64,000 nucleotides of DNA from Burkholderia pyrrocinia. Its GTDB lineage: Bacteria > Pseudomonadota > Gammaproteobacteria > Burkholderiales > Burkholderiaceae. Shown one piece after another: positions 46,030-54,606 of this stretch. The stretch lies in assembly GCF_022809715.1 (NCBI RefSeq), contig NZ_CP094460.1, positions 2,294,001 through 2,358,000 on the forward strand, in the 5' to 3' direction. Each line of letters begins with the position of its first letter. Positions within the stretch are counted from its first letter, which is position 1. A model generated the notes under the pieces. That model saw only the letters and a program-made list of their open reading frames with translations, was not told the origin of the DNA and searched no databases. A program made the position numbers and the translations under genes.

Positions 46030-46614
46030 ATGGTGAGACCACGTGAATTCGATCGGGACGAGGCACTGGAGCGCGCGTTGCGCGTGTTCTGGGAGAAGGG
46101 CTATGCCGCGACGTCCACTGACGACCTGCTGAGTGCGATGCAGATCGGCAGGCAGAGCCTCTATAACGCGTTCGGCGACAAGCGCAGGCTGTACGTCGAA
46201 GCGCTCGAACGCTACCAGTCGGACAGCGTGTCGGGCCACGTCGCACGCCTGACGGCGCCGGCGTCCGCGATCGCGGGTATCGAGGCGCTGCTGCTCGGCG
46301 TGATCGCCGGCAACGCGGCCGAGCGCGTGCTCGGCTGCATGGGCGTCAATGCGATCTGCGAATTCGGCACGGCCGATCCCGAGCTGGCCGAGCTGCGCGA
46401 GAAAGCCGGTGGGATGCTGCACAAGCAGATCGTCGCGCGCGTCCGCGAAGGGCAGGACGCGGGCGAGATCGACCGTGCAATCGATGCGCGCGAGGCCGCG
46501 AGTTTCATCCTGACGACGATGCAGGGTATCCAGCTCGGCGCGCGTGCCGGGTCGAAGCTGCAGGCGTTGCGCGCGACCGCGGAATTCGCGGCCGATCGCC
46601 TCAGGGCGCGCTGA
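46030..46614 (+). CDS. TetR/AcrR family regulator
   Basis: A 194-residue regulator with DNA-binding helices at ~10-50 (ALRVFWEKGYAATSTDDLL, then IGRQSLYNAFGDK) and a ligand domain with CMGVNAICEF. It resembles regulators that control a single adjacent reductase gene. Matching operators lie before this gene and before the SDR gene, so it very probably represses both. A rho-independent terminator separates the two genes. Confidence 0.88.
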   Translation: MVRPREFDRDEALERALRVFWEKGYAATSTDDLLSAMQIGRQSLYNAFGDKRRLYVEALERYQSDSVSGHVARLTAPASAIAGIEALLLGVIAGNAAERVLGCMGVNAICEFGTADPELAELREKAGGMLHKQIVARVREGQDAGEIDRAIDAREAASFILTTMQGIQLGARAGSKLQALRATAEFAADRLRAR

Positions 46615-46636
46615 TACCGATACACGCAAGACAACG

Positions 46637-46662
46637 CGCCGGCACGGCTGCCGGCGTTTTTT
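46637..46662 (+). terminator. Rho-independent terminator after the TetR gene
   Basis: Perfect 8-bp stem CGCCGGCA/TGCCGGCG with a 4-base loop, followed by TTTTTT. It ends the regulator transcript 23 bases after the stop codon and insulates the SDR promoter. Confidence 0.8.
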
Positions 46663-46670
46663 CGGGTACT

Positions 46671-46691
46671 TATTGACTGATCAGTCCATAA
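46671..46691. promoter_or_regulatory. TetR operator 2 (before the SDR gene)
   Basis: TATTGACTGATCAGTCCATAA, containing the perfect palindrome GACTGATCAGTC. It ends 11 bases before the SDR start and adjoins its AAGGAG site, so binding would block transcription of the reductase gene. Confidence 0.78.
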
Positions 46692-46702
46692 AGGAGCGAA
46701 TC

Positions 46703-47443
46703 ATGACAGGCATTTCCGGCGGCGCACGCAAGGCCGCGATCGTATTCGGCGGCTCGCGCGGGATCGGCGCGGCCATCGCCCGGCGGCTTGCGGCCGACGG
46801 CGCGGATGTCGCGTTCACCTACGTCTCGGCGCCCGAGCGCGCGCAGGAAACCGCTGCCGCGATCGAAGCGAGCGGGCGGGCTGCGCTGGCGATCCGGGCC
46901 GACAGCGCGAACGCGGACGAGATCCGCCAGGCCGTCGCGCAGGCGGTCGGGCGCTTCGGGCGGCTCGATGTCGTCGTGGTCAATGCGGGCATCCTGAAGC
47001 TGGGCGACGTGGCCGAGGTCAGCGTCGACGATCTCGACCGGATGCTGGCGGTCAACGTGCGGGGCGTGTTCCTGGCCGTCCAGGCCGGCGCCGCGCACCT
47101 GACGCACGGCGGCCGGATCGTCACGATCGGCAGCAACACGGCCGTGCGCAGCGGGCATCCGGGGTCGAGCGTCTATTCGATGACGAAGGCCGCGGTGGCC
47201 GTGATGGTCAAGGGCGTCGCCGTCGATCTCGCACCGCGCGGGATCACGATCAACAACGTGCAGCCGGGGCCGGTCGAGACCGACATGACGGCCGATCACC
47301 TCGACCGGATTCGCCCGCTGATTCCGCTGCGGCGGGCCGGCAGCCCGGACGAGATTGCATCGCTGGTGGCATGGCTCGCGAGTGCCGAATCGGGATACAT
47401 GACGGGATCGAGCCTGACGATCGACGGCGGGATGGCGTTGTAG
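46703..47443 (+). CDS. SDR family oxidoreductase under TetR control
   Basis: A 246-residue classical SDR with FGGSRGIGAAIA, a central VVNAGILK (in place of NNAG), catalytic serine in TIGSNTAV and YSMTKAAV. The final GSSLTIDGGMAL is the usual C-terminal signature. SDRs with a linked TetR gene and this operator layout are often induced by aldehydes, quinones or other electrophiles; the substrate here is unknown. AAGGAG precedes the ATG. Confidence 0.88.
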   Translation: MTGISGGARKAAIVFGGSRGIGAAIARRLAADGADVAFTYVSAPERAQETAAAIEASGRAALAIRADSANADEIRQAVAQAVGRFGRLDVVVVNAGILKLGDVAEVSVDDLDRMLAVNVRGVFLAVQAGAAHLTHGGRIVTIGSNTAVRSGHPGSSVYSMTKAAVAVMVKGVAVDLAPRGITINNVQPGPVETDMTADHLDRIRPLIPLRRAGSPDEIASLVAWLASAESGYMTGSSLTIDGGMAL

Positions 47444-47514
47444 CGCGATGCGCTCCGGAGCGGACGGGATCGGGGCAGTGCGACTACGCTGCGCGATGCC
47501 GCAGGATAGCCCCG

Positions 47515-47976
47515 TCACTCCTTCGGCAGCAAATACGCTTGCCGCGCGAACAGCCGCCATCCGTCCGGATGCCGCTTCCACACCTGCAGCACGCCGATAT
47601 GCGCGGTGCTCGTCTTGCCGTCCGGCAGGTTGTTGACGGAATCGAACGTATGGCGCACCCATGCGCTGTCGCCGCTCACCGTCACCGTCTGGCCCGACAG
47701 TGCGATCGACTGGAACGCGTGCGTGCCGTCGAGCGTCTTCAGGAATGCGGCGCGGTCCTGCAACTGGCCGGACGAGTGGCCATAGGTGAGATCGTCCTCG
47801 ACGAGCGTGCGCAGCGCGGCGCCGTTGCTGTCGAGCATCGCGACGCGCAGGCGCTCGACCGCATGCGCGACGCGCTCGGCATCGGCATCGGCGGCGTGAG
47901 CGGCGGCGCTTCCGGCAAGCAGCGCGGCAACGGCGACGAAACGGGCAGCGGCGCCGAAGCGCTTGAGCAATGACAT
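47515..47976 (-). CDS. Exported NTF2-like (SnoaL/DUF4440) protein
   Basis: A 153-residue protein with a signal peptide (SLLKRFGAAARF..AAHA, ~1-27) and a nuclear transport factor 2-like domain: VERLRVAMLDSNGAALRTLV, YGHSSGQL, WVRHTFDS and VLQVWKRHPDGWRL. Such domains are small hydrophobic pockets used as enzymes or binders; no catalytic pair can be assigned. The shorter ATG start was chosen because it begins the signal peptide directly and has AGGAAA upstream. Confidence 0.82.
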   Translation of the reverse strand: MSLLKRFGAAARFVAVAALLAGSAAAHAADADAERVAHAVERLRVAMLDSNGAALRTLVEDDLTYGHSSGQLQDRAAFLKTLDGTHAFQSIALSGQTVTVSGDSAWVRHTFDSVNNLPDGKTSTAHIGVLQVWKRHPDGWRLFARQAYLLPKE

Positions 47977-48025
47977 GGCGAACGGATTTCCTGTGACGGG
48001 AGTGGGGAACGACGTCAAAAGCGCA

Positions 48026-49048
48026 TCACACATGGCCTTCATGCTCGATCGGGCTTCCATGCGCGGGCCGTGCGGCCATCGACGGCAGCGACGCACCGCT
48101 TGCCCGCGCCGCCCGCCGCGCCCACATCGCCGTCAGAATCGGCACGAGGATCGCCGTGACGAGGCACGCAGTCGCGACGATCGCGGTCGCGGCCGGCACC
48201 ATCGGTTTGAACTTCGGAATCATCTCGCCGATGATCGCCGGGTTCGCGACCGCTGCGCCGGCCGTCGATGACGCAGCAAGACCCGCCGTGCCGTTGCCGC
48301 CGCCGACGAATTTGTCGGCAAGAATCAACGGCACACCCGTCACGACGATCACCGCGAGCCCGAGCGCGATGCCCGGCAGGCCGCTTTTCGCGATCACGTT
48401 GAGATCGATGCCGTTGCCGAGCGCGAAGCCGAAGAACGGGATCAGCGGATGCACGCAGCGCCCGAACAGCTCGCGCAGGTCCGCATCGAGATTGCCGAGC
48501 GTGAAGCCGATCACGAACGGCAGCACCGCGCCGACGAACAGCCGCGTCTCGAACACCGCGACGCCGGCCGCGCCGAGGATCAGCATGCTGACGAGCGGCC
48601 CCGATTCGATCGACATCAGCACGAACGCGCCGGCTTCCTCCTTGCTGCCGTACTGCTGCATCACGGCCGCATAGAGGCCGCCGTTGGTCATGTCCATCGA
48701 CGTCGTGATCGCGAGCAGCGACAGGCCCGCGAACAGGCCCGTCCGGATGCCGTCGTCGGGGATGAACCGCGCAGCGATCAACGTCGCGAGCCACGCGACC
48801 AGGATCTTCGTCGCGAGCAGCGTGCCCGATTTGCGCAGCACGACGCCCGTCGCGCGCAGGTTGATCGTCGCACCCATGCAGAAGAACCATACGGCGAGGA
48901 TCGGCACCGTGCCCGCGATCAGGCCGTTGGTGAACGAGCCGAAGTACTTCCCGGCGTTCGGTGCGAACGTATGCACGCACGCGCCGAGCAGCATCGGGAC
49001 CAGCATGAGCCCGCCGGGAATGCGGTCGATGGCCTGTTTCAGCTTCAC
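48026..49048 (-). CDS. kdgT: 2-keto-3-deoxygluconate permease
   Basis: A 340-residue inner membrane carrier with about ten hydrophobic helices and the KdgT family motifs [17 protein letters not shown] near the start and [14 protein letters not shown] near the end. It imports 2-keto-3-deoxygluconate or related uronate products by proton symport. GTG is the preferred start because GGAGGAGAC precedes it. It is divergent from kduI and kduD, which handle the matching intermediates. A 41-bp dyad in the shared promoter gap is the likely operator. Confidence 0.88.
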   Translation of the reverse strand: MKLKQAIDRIPGGLMLVPMLLGACVHTFAPNAGKYFGSFTNGLIAGTVPILAVWFFCMGATINLRATGVVLRKSGTLLATKILVAWLATLIAARFIPDDGIRTGLFAGLSLLAITTSMDMTNGGLYAAVMQQYGSKEEAGAFVLMSIESGPLVSMLILGAAGVAVFETRLFVGAVLPFVIGFTLGNLDADLRELFGRCVHPLIPFFGFALGNGIDLNVIAKSGLPGIALGLAVIVVTGVPLILADKFVGGGNGTAGLAASSTAGAAVANPAIIGEMIPKFKPMVPAATAIVATACLVTAILVPILTAMWARRAARASGASLPSMAARPAHGSPIEHEGHV

Positions 49049-49135
49049 GTCTCCTCCGTGGACGTCGATGCGTCCCGTTGTCAAATGATGTCTGCTGACT
49101 GACTATAGGACATGATTCGGAACGTCGGTCCGTTT

Positions 49136-49176
49136 TTATGAATTTGTCGGGTAGTCGTATACCCGTAACTTCATAA
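49136..49176. promoter_or_regulatory. Nested inverted repeat between kdgT and kduI (KdgR-like operator)
   Basis: Outer arms TTATGAA (49136-49142) and TTCATAA (49170-49176), inner arms GGGTA (49149-49153) and TACCC (49160-49164). The symmetric TGAA/TTCA pattern resembles IclR-type KdgR operators. It sits in the 280-bp divergent promoter gap and is probably bound by the IclR protein at 51035-51916. Confidence 0.5.
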
Positions 49177-49328
49177 ATTGCTGATAAAAAATGGATTAAT
49201 TGCGCGTTGGCGCGATGCAAAAAATCCGGTTCGTCGTTCCGAATCTGAAAAATTTGTGCTTCAATTCATCGTATGACCGTCGGCCGAACAGGCATCGGCG
49301 GCGTGTCCATCCCCCATGGAGAACCGGC

Positions 49329-50165
49329 ATGGAAGTGCGGCAGGGCATCCACAGCGAACACGCGAAAGCGCTCGACACGGCCGGCCTGCGCCGGCATTTC
49401 CTGGTGGAAAACGTGTTCGAGCCGGACGGGCTGTCGCTCACCTACAGCCATATCGATCGCATCATCGTCGGCGGTGCGTGGCCGGCCACGCGGCCGGTCG
49501 AGGTGCCCGCATCGCTCGGCGCCGCGATGGGCGTGAGCCATCTGCTGGAGCGGCGCGAACTGGGCGCGATCAACATCGGCGGGCCCGGCTGGGTCGAGGT
49601 CGACGGGCAGCGTCACGCGGTGGGTACCGAGGAGGCGATCTACATCGGGCAAGGCGGGCAGGGCGTCGTGTTCGGCAGCGACGATCGCGCGCATCCCGCG
49701 AAGTTCTACGTGAACTGCGCGCCCGCGCACACCGCGTATCCGACGCGCACCATCACGCTTGCGCAGGCGTCGCCCGAAACGCTCGGCGATGCATCGACGA
49801 GCAATCGCCGCACGATCTACAAGTTCATCGTGCCCGACGTGCTGCCCACGTGCCAGCTGTCGATGGGGATGACGAAGCTCGAGCCGGGCAGCCTGTGGAA
49901 CACGATGCCGTGTCATACGCACGAGCGCCGGATGGAGGTGTATTTCTACTTCAACCTCGCCGACGACGCGGCCGTGTTCCACATGCTCGGCGAGCCGCAG
50001 GAAACGCGCCACGTGGTCGTGCACAACGAGCAGGCGGTGATCTCGCCGAGCTGGTCGATCCACTCGGGCGTCGGCACGAAGGCGTACACGTTCATCTGGG
50101 GGATGGTCGGCGAGAACCAGGTGTTCAAGGACATGGACCACATCGCCGTCGCCGATCTGCGCTGA
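49329..50165 (+). CDS. kduI: 5-dehydro-4-deoxy-D-glucuronate isomerase
   Basis: A 278-residue cupin enzyme, the same length as the E. coli protein. It converts 5-keto-4-deoxyuronate to 3-deoxy-D-glycero-2,5-hexodiulosonate in pectin and glycosaminoglycan degradation. The zinc site is visible in [15 protein letters not shown], with a later histidine in [15 protein letters not shown] lies before the ATG at 49329; the upstream in-frame region has non-coding composition. kduD follows after 4 bases. Confidence 0.95.
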   Translation: MEVRQGIHSEHAKALDTAGLRRHFLVENVFEPDGLSLTYSHIDRIIVGGAWPATRPVEVPASLGAAMGVSHLLERRELGAINIGGPGWVEVDGQRHAVGTEEAIYIGQGGQGVVFGSDDRAHPAKFYVNCAPAHTAYPTRTITLAQASPETLGDASTSNRRTIYKFIVPDVLPTCQLSMGMTKLEPGSLWNTMPCHTHERRMEVYFYFNLADDAAVFHMLGEPQETRHVVVHNEQAVISPSWSIHSGVGTKAYTFIWGMVGENQVFKDMDHIAVADLR

Positions 50166-50169
50166 CACC

Positions 50170-50976
50170 ATGAAACGCGACAACCCCGATCTTCCTTCCG
50201 CCGATGCGCGTTCCGCGCTCGCCGGCCTGTTCGACCTGACCGGCAAGGTCGCGATCGTCACCGGTTGCAATACGGGGCTCGGCGCGGCGATGGCCGTCGC
50301 GCTCGCGTCGGCCGGCTGCGACATCGTCGGCGCGAACCGCTCGGCGCCGGATGCGACGTCGGCGCGTGTCGCAGCGGCGGGGCGGCGTTTCGTCGACGTG
50401 CGCGCGGACCTGTCGACGCTGGAGCCGGTCGAGCGGATCGTCGGCGGCGCGGTCGATGCGTTCGGCCAGGTCGACATCCTCGTCAACAACGCGGGCATGA
50501 TCCGCCGCTGCGATGCGCTCGATTTCACCGAAGCGGACTGGGACGCCGTCGTCGACGTGAACCTGAAGAGCGTGTTCTTCCTGTCGCAGGCGGTGGCGCG
50601 GCAGATGGTGCGGCAGGGGCGCGGCGGCAAGATCGTGAACATCGCGTCGATGCTGTCGTTCCAGGGCGGCATCCGCGTGCCGTCGTACACGGCGTCGAAG
50701 AGCGGCGTGTTGGGCCTCACGCGGCTGCTCGCGAACGAATGGGCCGCGCGCGGGATCAACGTGAACGCGATCGCCCCCGGCTACATGGAGACCGACAACA
50801 CCGCGCAGCTGCGCGAGGACAGCCGGCGCAGCGACGAAATCCTCGGCCGCATCCCGGCCGGCCGCTGGGGCGTACCCGACGATCTCGCGGGCGCGGCCGT
50901 GTTCCTCGCGTCGCGCGCGTCGGACTACGTGCACGGCCACACGCTCGCCGTCGACGGCGGGTGGCTCGCGCGCTGA
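50170..50976 (+). CDS. kduD: 2-deoxy-D-gluconate 3-dehydrogenase (KduD)
   Basis: A 268-residue SDR with TGCNTGLGAAM, NNAG, catalytic serine in NIASMLSFQGG and YTASK. LFDLTGKVAIVTG at the start and the SMLSFQGGIRVPSYTASKSGV region (cited by position ~158-178) match KduD. It reduces 3-deoxy-hexodiulosonate to 2-keto-3-deoxygluconate, the molecule carried by KdgT. Translationally coupled to kduI. Confidence 0.93.
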   Translation: MKRDNPDLPSADARSALAGLFDLTGKVAIVTGCNTGLGAAMAVALASAGCDIVGANRSAPDATSARVAAAGRRFVDVRADLSTLEPVERIVGGAVDAFGQVDILVNNAGMIRRCDALDFTEADWDAVVDVNLKSVFFLSQAVARQMVRQGRGGKIVNIASMLSFQGGIRVPSYTASKSGVLGLTRLLANEWAARGINVNAIAPGYMETDNTAQLREDSRRSDEILGRIPAGRWGVPDDLAGAAVFLASRASDYVHGHTLAVDGGWLAR

Positions 50977-51034
50977 CGGTATTGCGCGGCGGACGCGTTA
51001 TGCTTTCCCGATTCGCATCTACGGATTCACGGAC

Positions 51035-51916
51035 ATGACAGCAACGCCCAGGCAGCGCAAGCGCGATCAGGCGAACATGGCACCGCAGGCCGACCCGTCG
51101 GCGGCCGGCGCCGCGGAGAAGGCCGATTCGGTCGCGGCCGTCGGGAAGGTCTTCACGATCCTCGCGGCGCTCGGCGATCGCCGCGAGATCGGCATCAGCG
51201 AGTTGTCGCAGCAGCTCGGCATGTCGAAGACGACGGTCCATCGCTTCCTGCAGACGCTCAAGACGCTCGGTTATGTCGCGCAGGAAGGCGAGACCGACCG
51301 CTACCGGCTGACGATCCGGCTGTTCGAGCTCGGCAGCAAGGCGCTGGAGAGCGTCGACCTCGTGCGCGAGGCCGATCTCGAGATGCGTCGCATCGGGCAA
51401 CTGACGCGCGAAGCCGTGCACCTCGGCGCATTCGACGAGGACGCGATCATCTACATCCACAAGATCGATGCCGATTACGGGCTGCGCATGCAGTCGCGGA
51501 TCGGCCGGCGCAATCCGCTCTACAGTACGGCGATCGGCAAGGTGCTGCTCGCGTGGATGTCGCCCGACGAGGCGCGCGCGGTGCTGGCCGGCATCGAGTT
51601 CAGGAAGTCGACCGCGAAGACGCTGTCGTCGGCGGACGCGGTGATGAGCATCCTGCCGCATGTGCGGCAGCAGGGCTACGGCGAGGACAACGAAGAACAG
51701 GAAGACGGCCTGATGTGTCTGGCGGTGCCCGTGTTCGATCGTTTCGGCCGCGTGATCGCGGGGCTGTCGATTTCGTTTCCGACGATGCGCTGCGGCGCGG
51801 ATACGAAGGCGCATTACATCGCATTGCTGAAGGAATCGGGGCGGGCGATTTCCGCGCGGCTCGGGCATCGCCCGGAAGCGGCCGGCATCGAGCCGGCGGC
51901 TATCGCGCAGGATTGA
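51035..51916 (+). CDS. IclR family regulator, KdgR-like
   Basis: A 293-residue regulator with an N-terminal winged helix (VGKVFTILAALGDRREIGIS, ~30-49; MSKTTVHRFLQTLKTLGYV) and an IclR effector domain (YSTAIGKVLLAWM, PVFDRFGRVIAGLS). A Pro/Ala-rich tail of ~25 residues precedes the fold, so a start at the next ATG (51077) is possible. It follows kduD in the same direction. It probably controls the kdgT-kduID region through the dyad at 49136-49176, as KdgR does in enterobacteria. Confidence 0.87.
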   Translation: MTATPRQRKRDQANMAPQADPSAAGAAEKADSVAAVGKVFTILAALGDRREIGISELSQQLGMSKTTVHRFLQTLKTLGYVAQEGETDRYRLTIRLFELGSKALESVDLVREADLEMRRIGQLTREAVHLGAFDEDAIIYIHKIDADYGLRMQSRIGRRNPLYSTAIGKVLLAWMSPDEARAVLAGIEFRKSTAKTLSSADAVMSILPHVRQQGYGEDNEEQEDGLMCLAVPVFDRFGRVIAGLSISFPTMRCGADTKAHYIALLKESGRAISARLGHRPEAAGIEPAAIAQD

Positions 51917-51964
51917 GCGTTCGAGGTGCGCGCAATAGGGCCGCGCACCTCGGCGGCAACGCCG

Positions 51965-53563
51965 CTACACCCATGCGCAATCGTGCCTCAGGTTCTCCGC
52001 CCGCTGCGGCCACTGATACAGGTAGCCTTGCGCGTACTGGATCCCGATCGCCTCCAGCGCGCAATGTTGTGCTTCGGTCTCCACGCCTTCGGCGATGATC
52101 TTCAAGCCGTAGTAGTGCGCGACGGCGGCGATCCCCTCGATCAGCCCCGCGCCGCCATCGCTCAGTCGTGCGGTGAACTGGCGATCGATCTTCACGTAGT
52201 CGAACGGAAAGCGCGACAGCATGTCGAGATTGCTGTGATTCGTGCCGAAATCGTCGATCGCGAACTTCGCGCCTTTCGACCTGAGCGCATGGAATATCGC
52301 GGTGGTCCGCGCGTTCTTTTCGAGCAGGGTGCGCTCGGTGACTTCGAGCACCAGCGTAAAGCCGGGCGGCAGCGAGCGGATTGTTTCGTCGACGACGGAC
52401 ACGAACCGCGCGCTTTCGAGATCCTTCGGCGAGACGTTCACGGCGATGCGCAGCGGCACGGACGGCGTCAGTGCGGTCAGTTCGGACACGGCCGTCCGCA
52501 GCACGAATTCCGTCACCTTCGGCAGGATCGTGCTCGATTCGACCTGCGGGATGAACAGCGCCGGGCTGATTGGCCCCCATTTCGGATGGTGCCAGCGCAG
52601 CAGCGCCTCGACGCCGACTGTCCTGCACGTCCGGACGTCGACGATCGGCTGGTACACGACATGGAACTCGTTGCGCCTGAGCGCCTGGCGAACGGCCTTC
52701 AGCAACAGCCGCCGCGGCGCCATCGCCAGCAGGTAGGCGGCGATCACGAGGCCATCGGCGAGCAGCGCGATCGTCATGCAGATCAACCGATAGTGGCGCT
52801 GGGCCTGCGACGCGTAGTGCGTCGACGCGGCGACCGACACCGTGAACGGCCATCGGTGCGACGCGATCGTGCTTCCGTCTGCGAGGCCGGCGTCCGATTC
52901 CGGCGCGTACTTTCCGTTCTGGTCGAGATGGCCCGAACCTGCGATCGACAGCGTCGCGGTTTCCGTGCCGTGATGGGCGCCGCGCGCGAGCGCGTCGGCC
53001 ACGTAGTCGCCCTCGATCAGGTAGAGCACACCCGCGCCGCGCGCGGTGGCGCGAAACACGGACAGCACCGGAATATCGTGCTGAAACGGCGTCTGGCGCA
53101 ACAGCGTGACGATTGTCGATCCCGGTTCCGGCTCGCGCGTGTACGCGTCGAGCGGCACGTCGATCGCGCCGAGCGCCGACGAGCATGTGACGCGACCGTG
53201 GTTCACCAGCCCGACGGCACGCAGGTAGCGCAGGCGAGTGCCCACTTCGGCCAGCGTCCGGAAGATCGTCGCGCATGGCCGCCCGACCAGCGCGGTCAGT
53301 TCGTCCGCATGTCGCAGACGGACGCCGTCGAGGATGCGGTCCACCGATGCGACGATGTCGTTCGCGGTGATGCGCTCGTGTGTGGTGACGGCATCGCGCG
53401 CGTAGCGATCGGCCAGCACGATCGCCAAGGTCGGTACGATCACGCAAACGATTACGGCAACGAAAAAGACAACTCGCGGCCACGCGCCGCTGCGCTGGAA
53501 AACTGGCTTAGAGCCTGGCGTGAGCGCCGACATTCCCGCAGTTGCCTTTCGTGTTGTTCGCAT
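51965..53563 (-). CDS. CSS-motif EAL-domain cyclic-di-GMP phosphodiesterase
   Basis: A membrane protein of ~532 residues. N-terminal helix, a periplasmic domain with two cysteines (GRPCATIF and the CSS motif in RVTCSSALG), a second helix (~LICMTIALLADGLVIAAYLL), then a cytoplasmic EAL domain with VEALLRWHHP, NVSPKDL, EVTERTLL, IDDFGTNHSN and EGVETEAQ. In CSS-EAL proteins the periplasmic disulfide state tunes hydrolysis of cyclic-di-GMP. All main metal ligands appear present, so it should be active. Start uncertain among three ATGs (53605, 53563, 53533). Confidence 0.87.
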   Translation of the reverse strand: MRTTRKATAGMSALTPGSKPVFQRSGAWPRVVFFVAVIVCVIVPTLAIVLADRYARDAVTTHERITANDIVASVDRILDGVRLRHADELTALVGRPCATIFRTLAEVGTRLRYLRAVGLVNHGRVTCSSALGAIDVPLDAYTREPEPGSTIVTLLRQTPFQHDIPVLSVFRATARGAGVLYLIEGDYVADALARGAHHGTETATLSIAGSGHLDQNGKYAPESDAGLADGSTIASHRWPFTVSVAASTHYASQAQRHYRLICMTIALLADGLVIAAYLLAMAPRRLLLKAVRQALRRNEFHVVYQPIVDVRTCRTVGVEALLRWHHPKWGPISPALFIPQVESSTILPKVTEFVLRTAVSELTALTPSVPLRIAVNVSPKDLESARFVSVVDETIRSLPPGFTLVLEVTERTLLEKNARTTAIFHALRSKGAKFAIDDFGTNHSNLDMLSRFPFDYVKIDRQFTARLSDGGAGLIEGIAAVAHYYGLKIIAEGVETEAQHCALEAIGIQYAQGYLYQWPQRAENLRHDCAWV

Positions 53564-53760
53564 GGAGACGCAAGCCGAACCGGTCGATGCGCAAACGGCG
53601 AGCATGCGTCGTGCCGGGTCCCGCGCACCGATATCCCGATGCTAATCGATTCAACGGTCGCGAGGGCCATGGGCGGCGGCACCTCGCGATCGGCCATTCA
53701 TCCGGAGGCTCGCGACCATAACATGTGCCTGTGGCACATGTATATCGACGTAGCACACCG

Positions 53761-53794
53761 AAAAAAACCCCGGCCGCAAGGTCGTGCGGCCGGG
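53761..53794 (-). terminator. Strong rho-independent terminator
   Basis: Perfect 10-bp stem CCCGGCCGCA/TGCGGCCGGG with a 6-base loop, followed on the minus strand by a run of seven T. No recognised minus-strand gene ends close by (the nearest, at 54187, is about 400 bases away), which supports a separate short transcript. Confidence 0.75.
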
Positions 53795-53829
53795 ACGAAA
53801 GACACCTTCTCTTGGCACGAGGATGGTGC
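53761..53829 (-). ncRNA. Candidate small RNA with own promoter and terminator
   Basis: On the minus strand, a possible -10 TATACT (53841-53836) follows TTTTGC/TTGCAA at a spacing of 15-17. About 35 bases downstream of the expected start lies a strong hairpin, then TTTTTTT. This would give a transcript of about 70 nt with no convincing coding content. No known sRNA family was recognised. It lies in a 620-bp stretch between the EAL gene and the small exported protein. Confidence 0.45.
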
Positions 53830-53948
53830 GCGGCAAGTATAAGGTGCGACGCGGGATTGCAAAATATTGTTATTCAACAAATGGTGTAGTTTTGTGATTG
53901 CATCTCGACAGGAAATATTTTTTACGCGGCGCCGTTTTCGTCGAACCG

Positions 53949-54151
53949 ATGCCGGTGCGTGAGCGGTCGCTGCACGAAGTCGGCCGCACGGTACGCCGCG
54001 CTATGACGCCATCAACGGAGAGCATGGAGTGCTGTCGAAAGGTGAACGACAGGAATGGCTGGCGCTGCTCGATCGCAGTGCCGATCCCGCGATGCGGGCC
54101 GGTATCGCCGGCACGTTCATGCAGGTGCTGAAGCGGCCTGACGTCGAATGA
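53949..54151 (+). pseudogene. Degenerate short ORF with a probable frameshift
   Basis: The first part (MPVRERSLHEVGRTV) and the second part (KGERQEWLALLDRSADPAMR, ending KRPDVE and a stop) both look coding but lie in different frames, joined near 53995-54005. The second part alone could start at GTG 54029 (40 residues). No family recognised. It may be a broken small gene or a sequencing frameshift. Confidence 0.35.
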
Positions 54152-54186
54152 TCGATGCGGTGCCGGCGCGTCGCACCGGCCGCGAT

Positions 54187-54495
54187 TCAGAAATCGTTGC
54201 GCATCTTGCGCAGCAGGTCGCCGGGTGACTGGTGCGTGTCGACCGCGGTGAGCACGTCGGTCAGGAACCACGGCAGGTTCAGCTGCGTGTCGGAATCGCC
54301 GACGCACACGCGGATCGGCGGCGCCTTCGACGGGGAGCGGGTGTCGTACGCGACGTCCCGGGACGGGACGCAATTCTTTGCGTGCGCTTGAACAGGAACC
54401 GGCGCATTGGCGCCGGACGATGATGCGCCGGCGGCTGCCGGCAAGCTGACGGCGGCAAGCAGGGTCAGGACAGCGACAATGGCAACGCGTTTCAT
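54187..54495 (-). CDS. Small exported protein of unknown function
   Basis: A 102-residue protein with a clear signal peptide (KRVAIVAVLTLLAAVSLPAA, ~2-21). The mature part holds two cysteines (NCVPSRD, RVCVGDSD) that could form a disulfide, and a C-terminal helix (PGDLLRKMRNDF). GGAG precedes the ATG. I do not recognise the family. It stands alone on the minus strand, 111 bp from the acid phosphatase gene, which reads the same way. Confidence 0.65.
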   Translation of the reverse strand: MKRVAIVAVLTLLAAVSLPAAAGASSSGANAPVPVQAHAKNCVPSRDVAYDTRSPSKAPPIRVCVGDSDTQLNLPWFLTDVLTAVDTHQSPGDLLRKMRNDF

Positions 54496-54606
54496 GGGAA
54501 TCTCCGGCGATGCAGGTTCGACCGCGCGGGCGGACGCGAGTTCGTCGATGCCGCGGCGCCCCGCTCATCCTCTCATCCGCGCGCGACGCGTGCACCGCGC
54601 GTCACG

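Noticed and set aside
43442..46036. An 864-residue plus-strand frame opposite polB
   Set aside because: It is the complement of a gene with all family B polymerase motifs; its arginine/alanine-heavy composition is the usual antisense shadow in GC-rich DNA.
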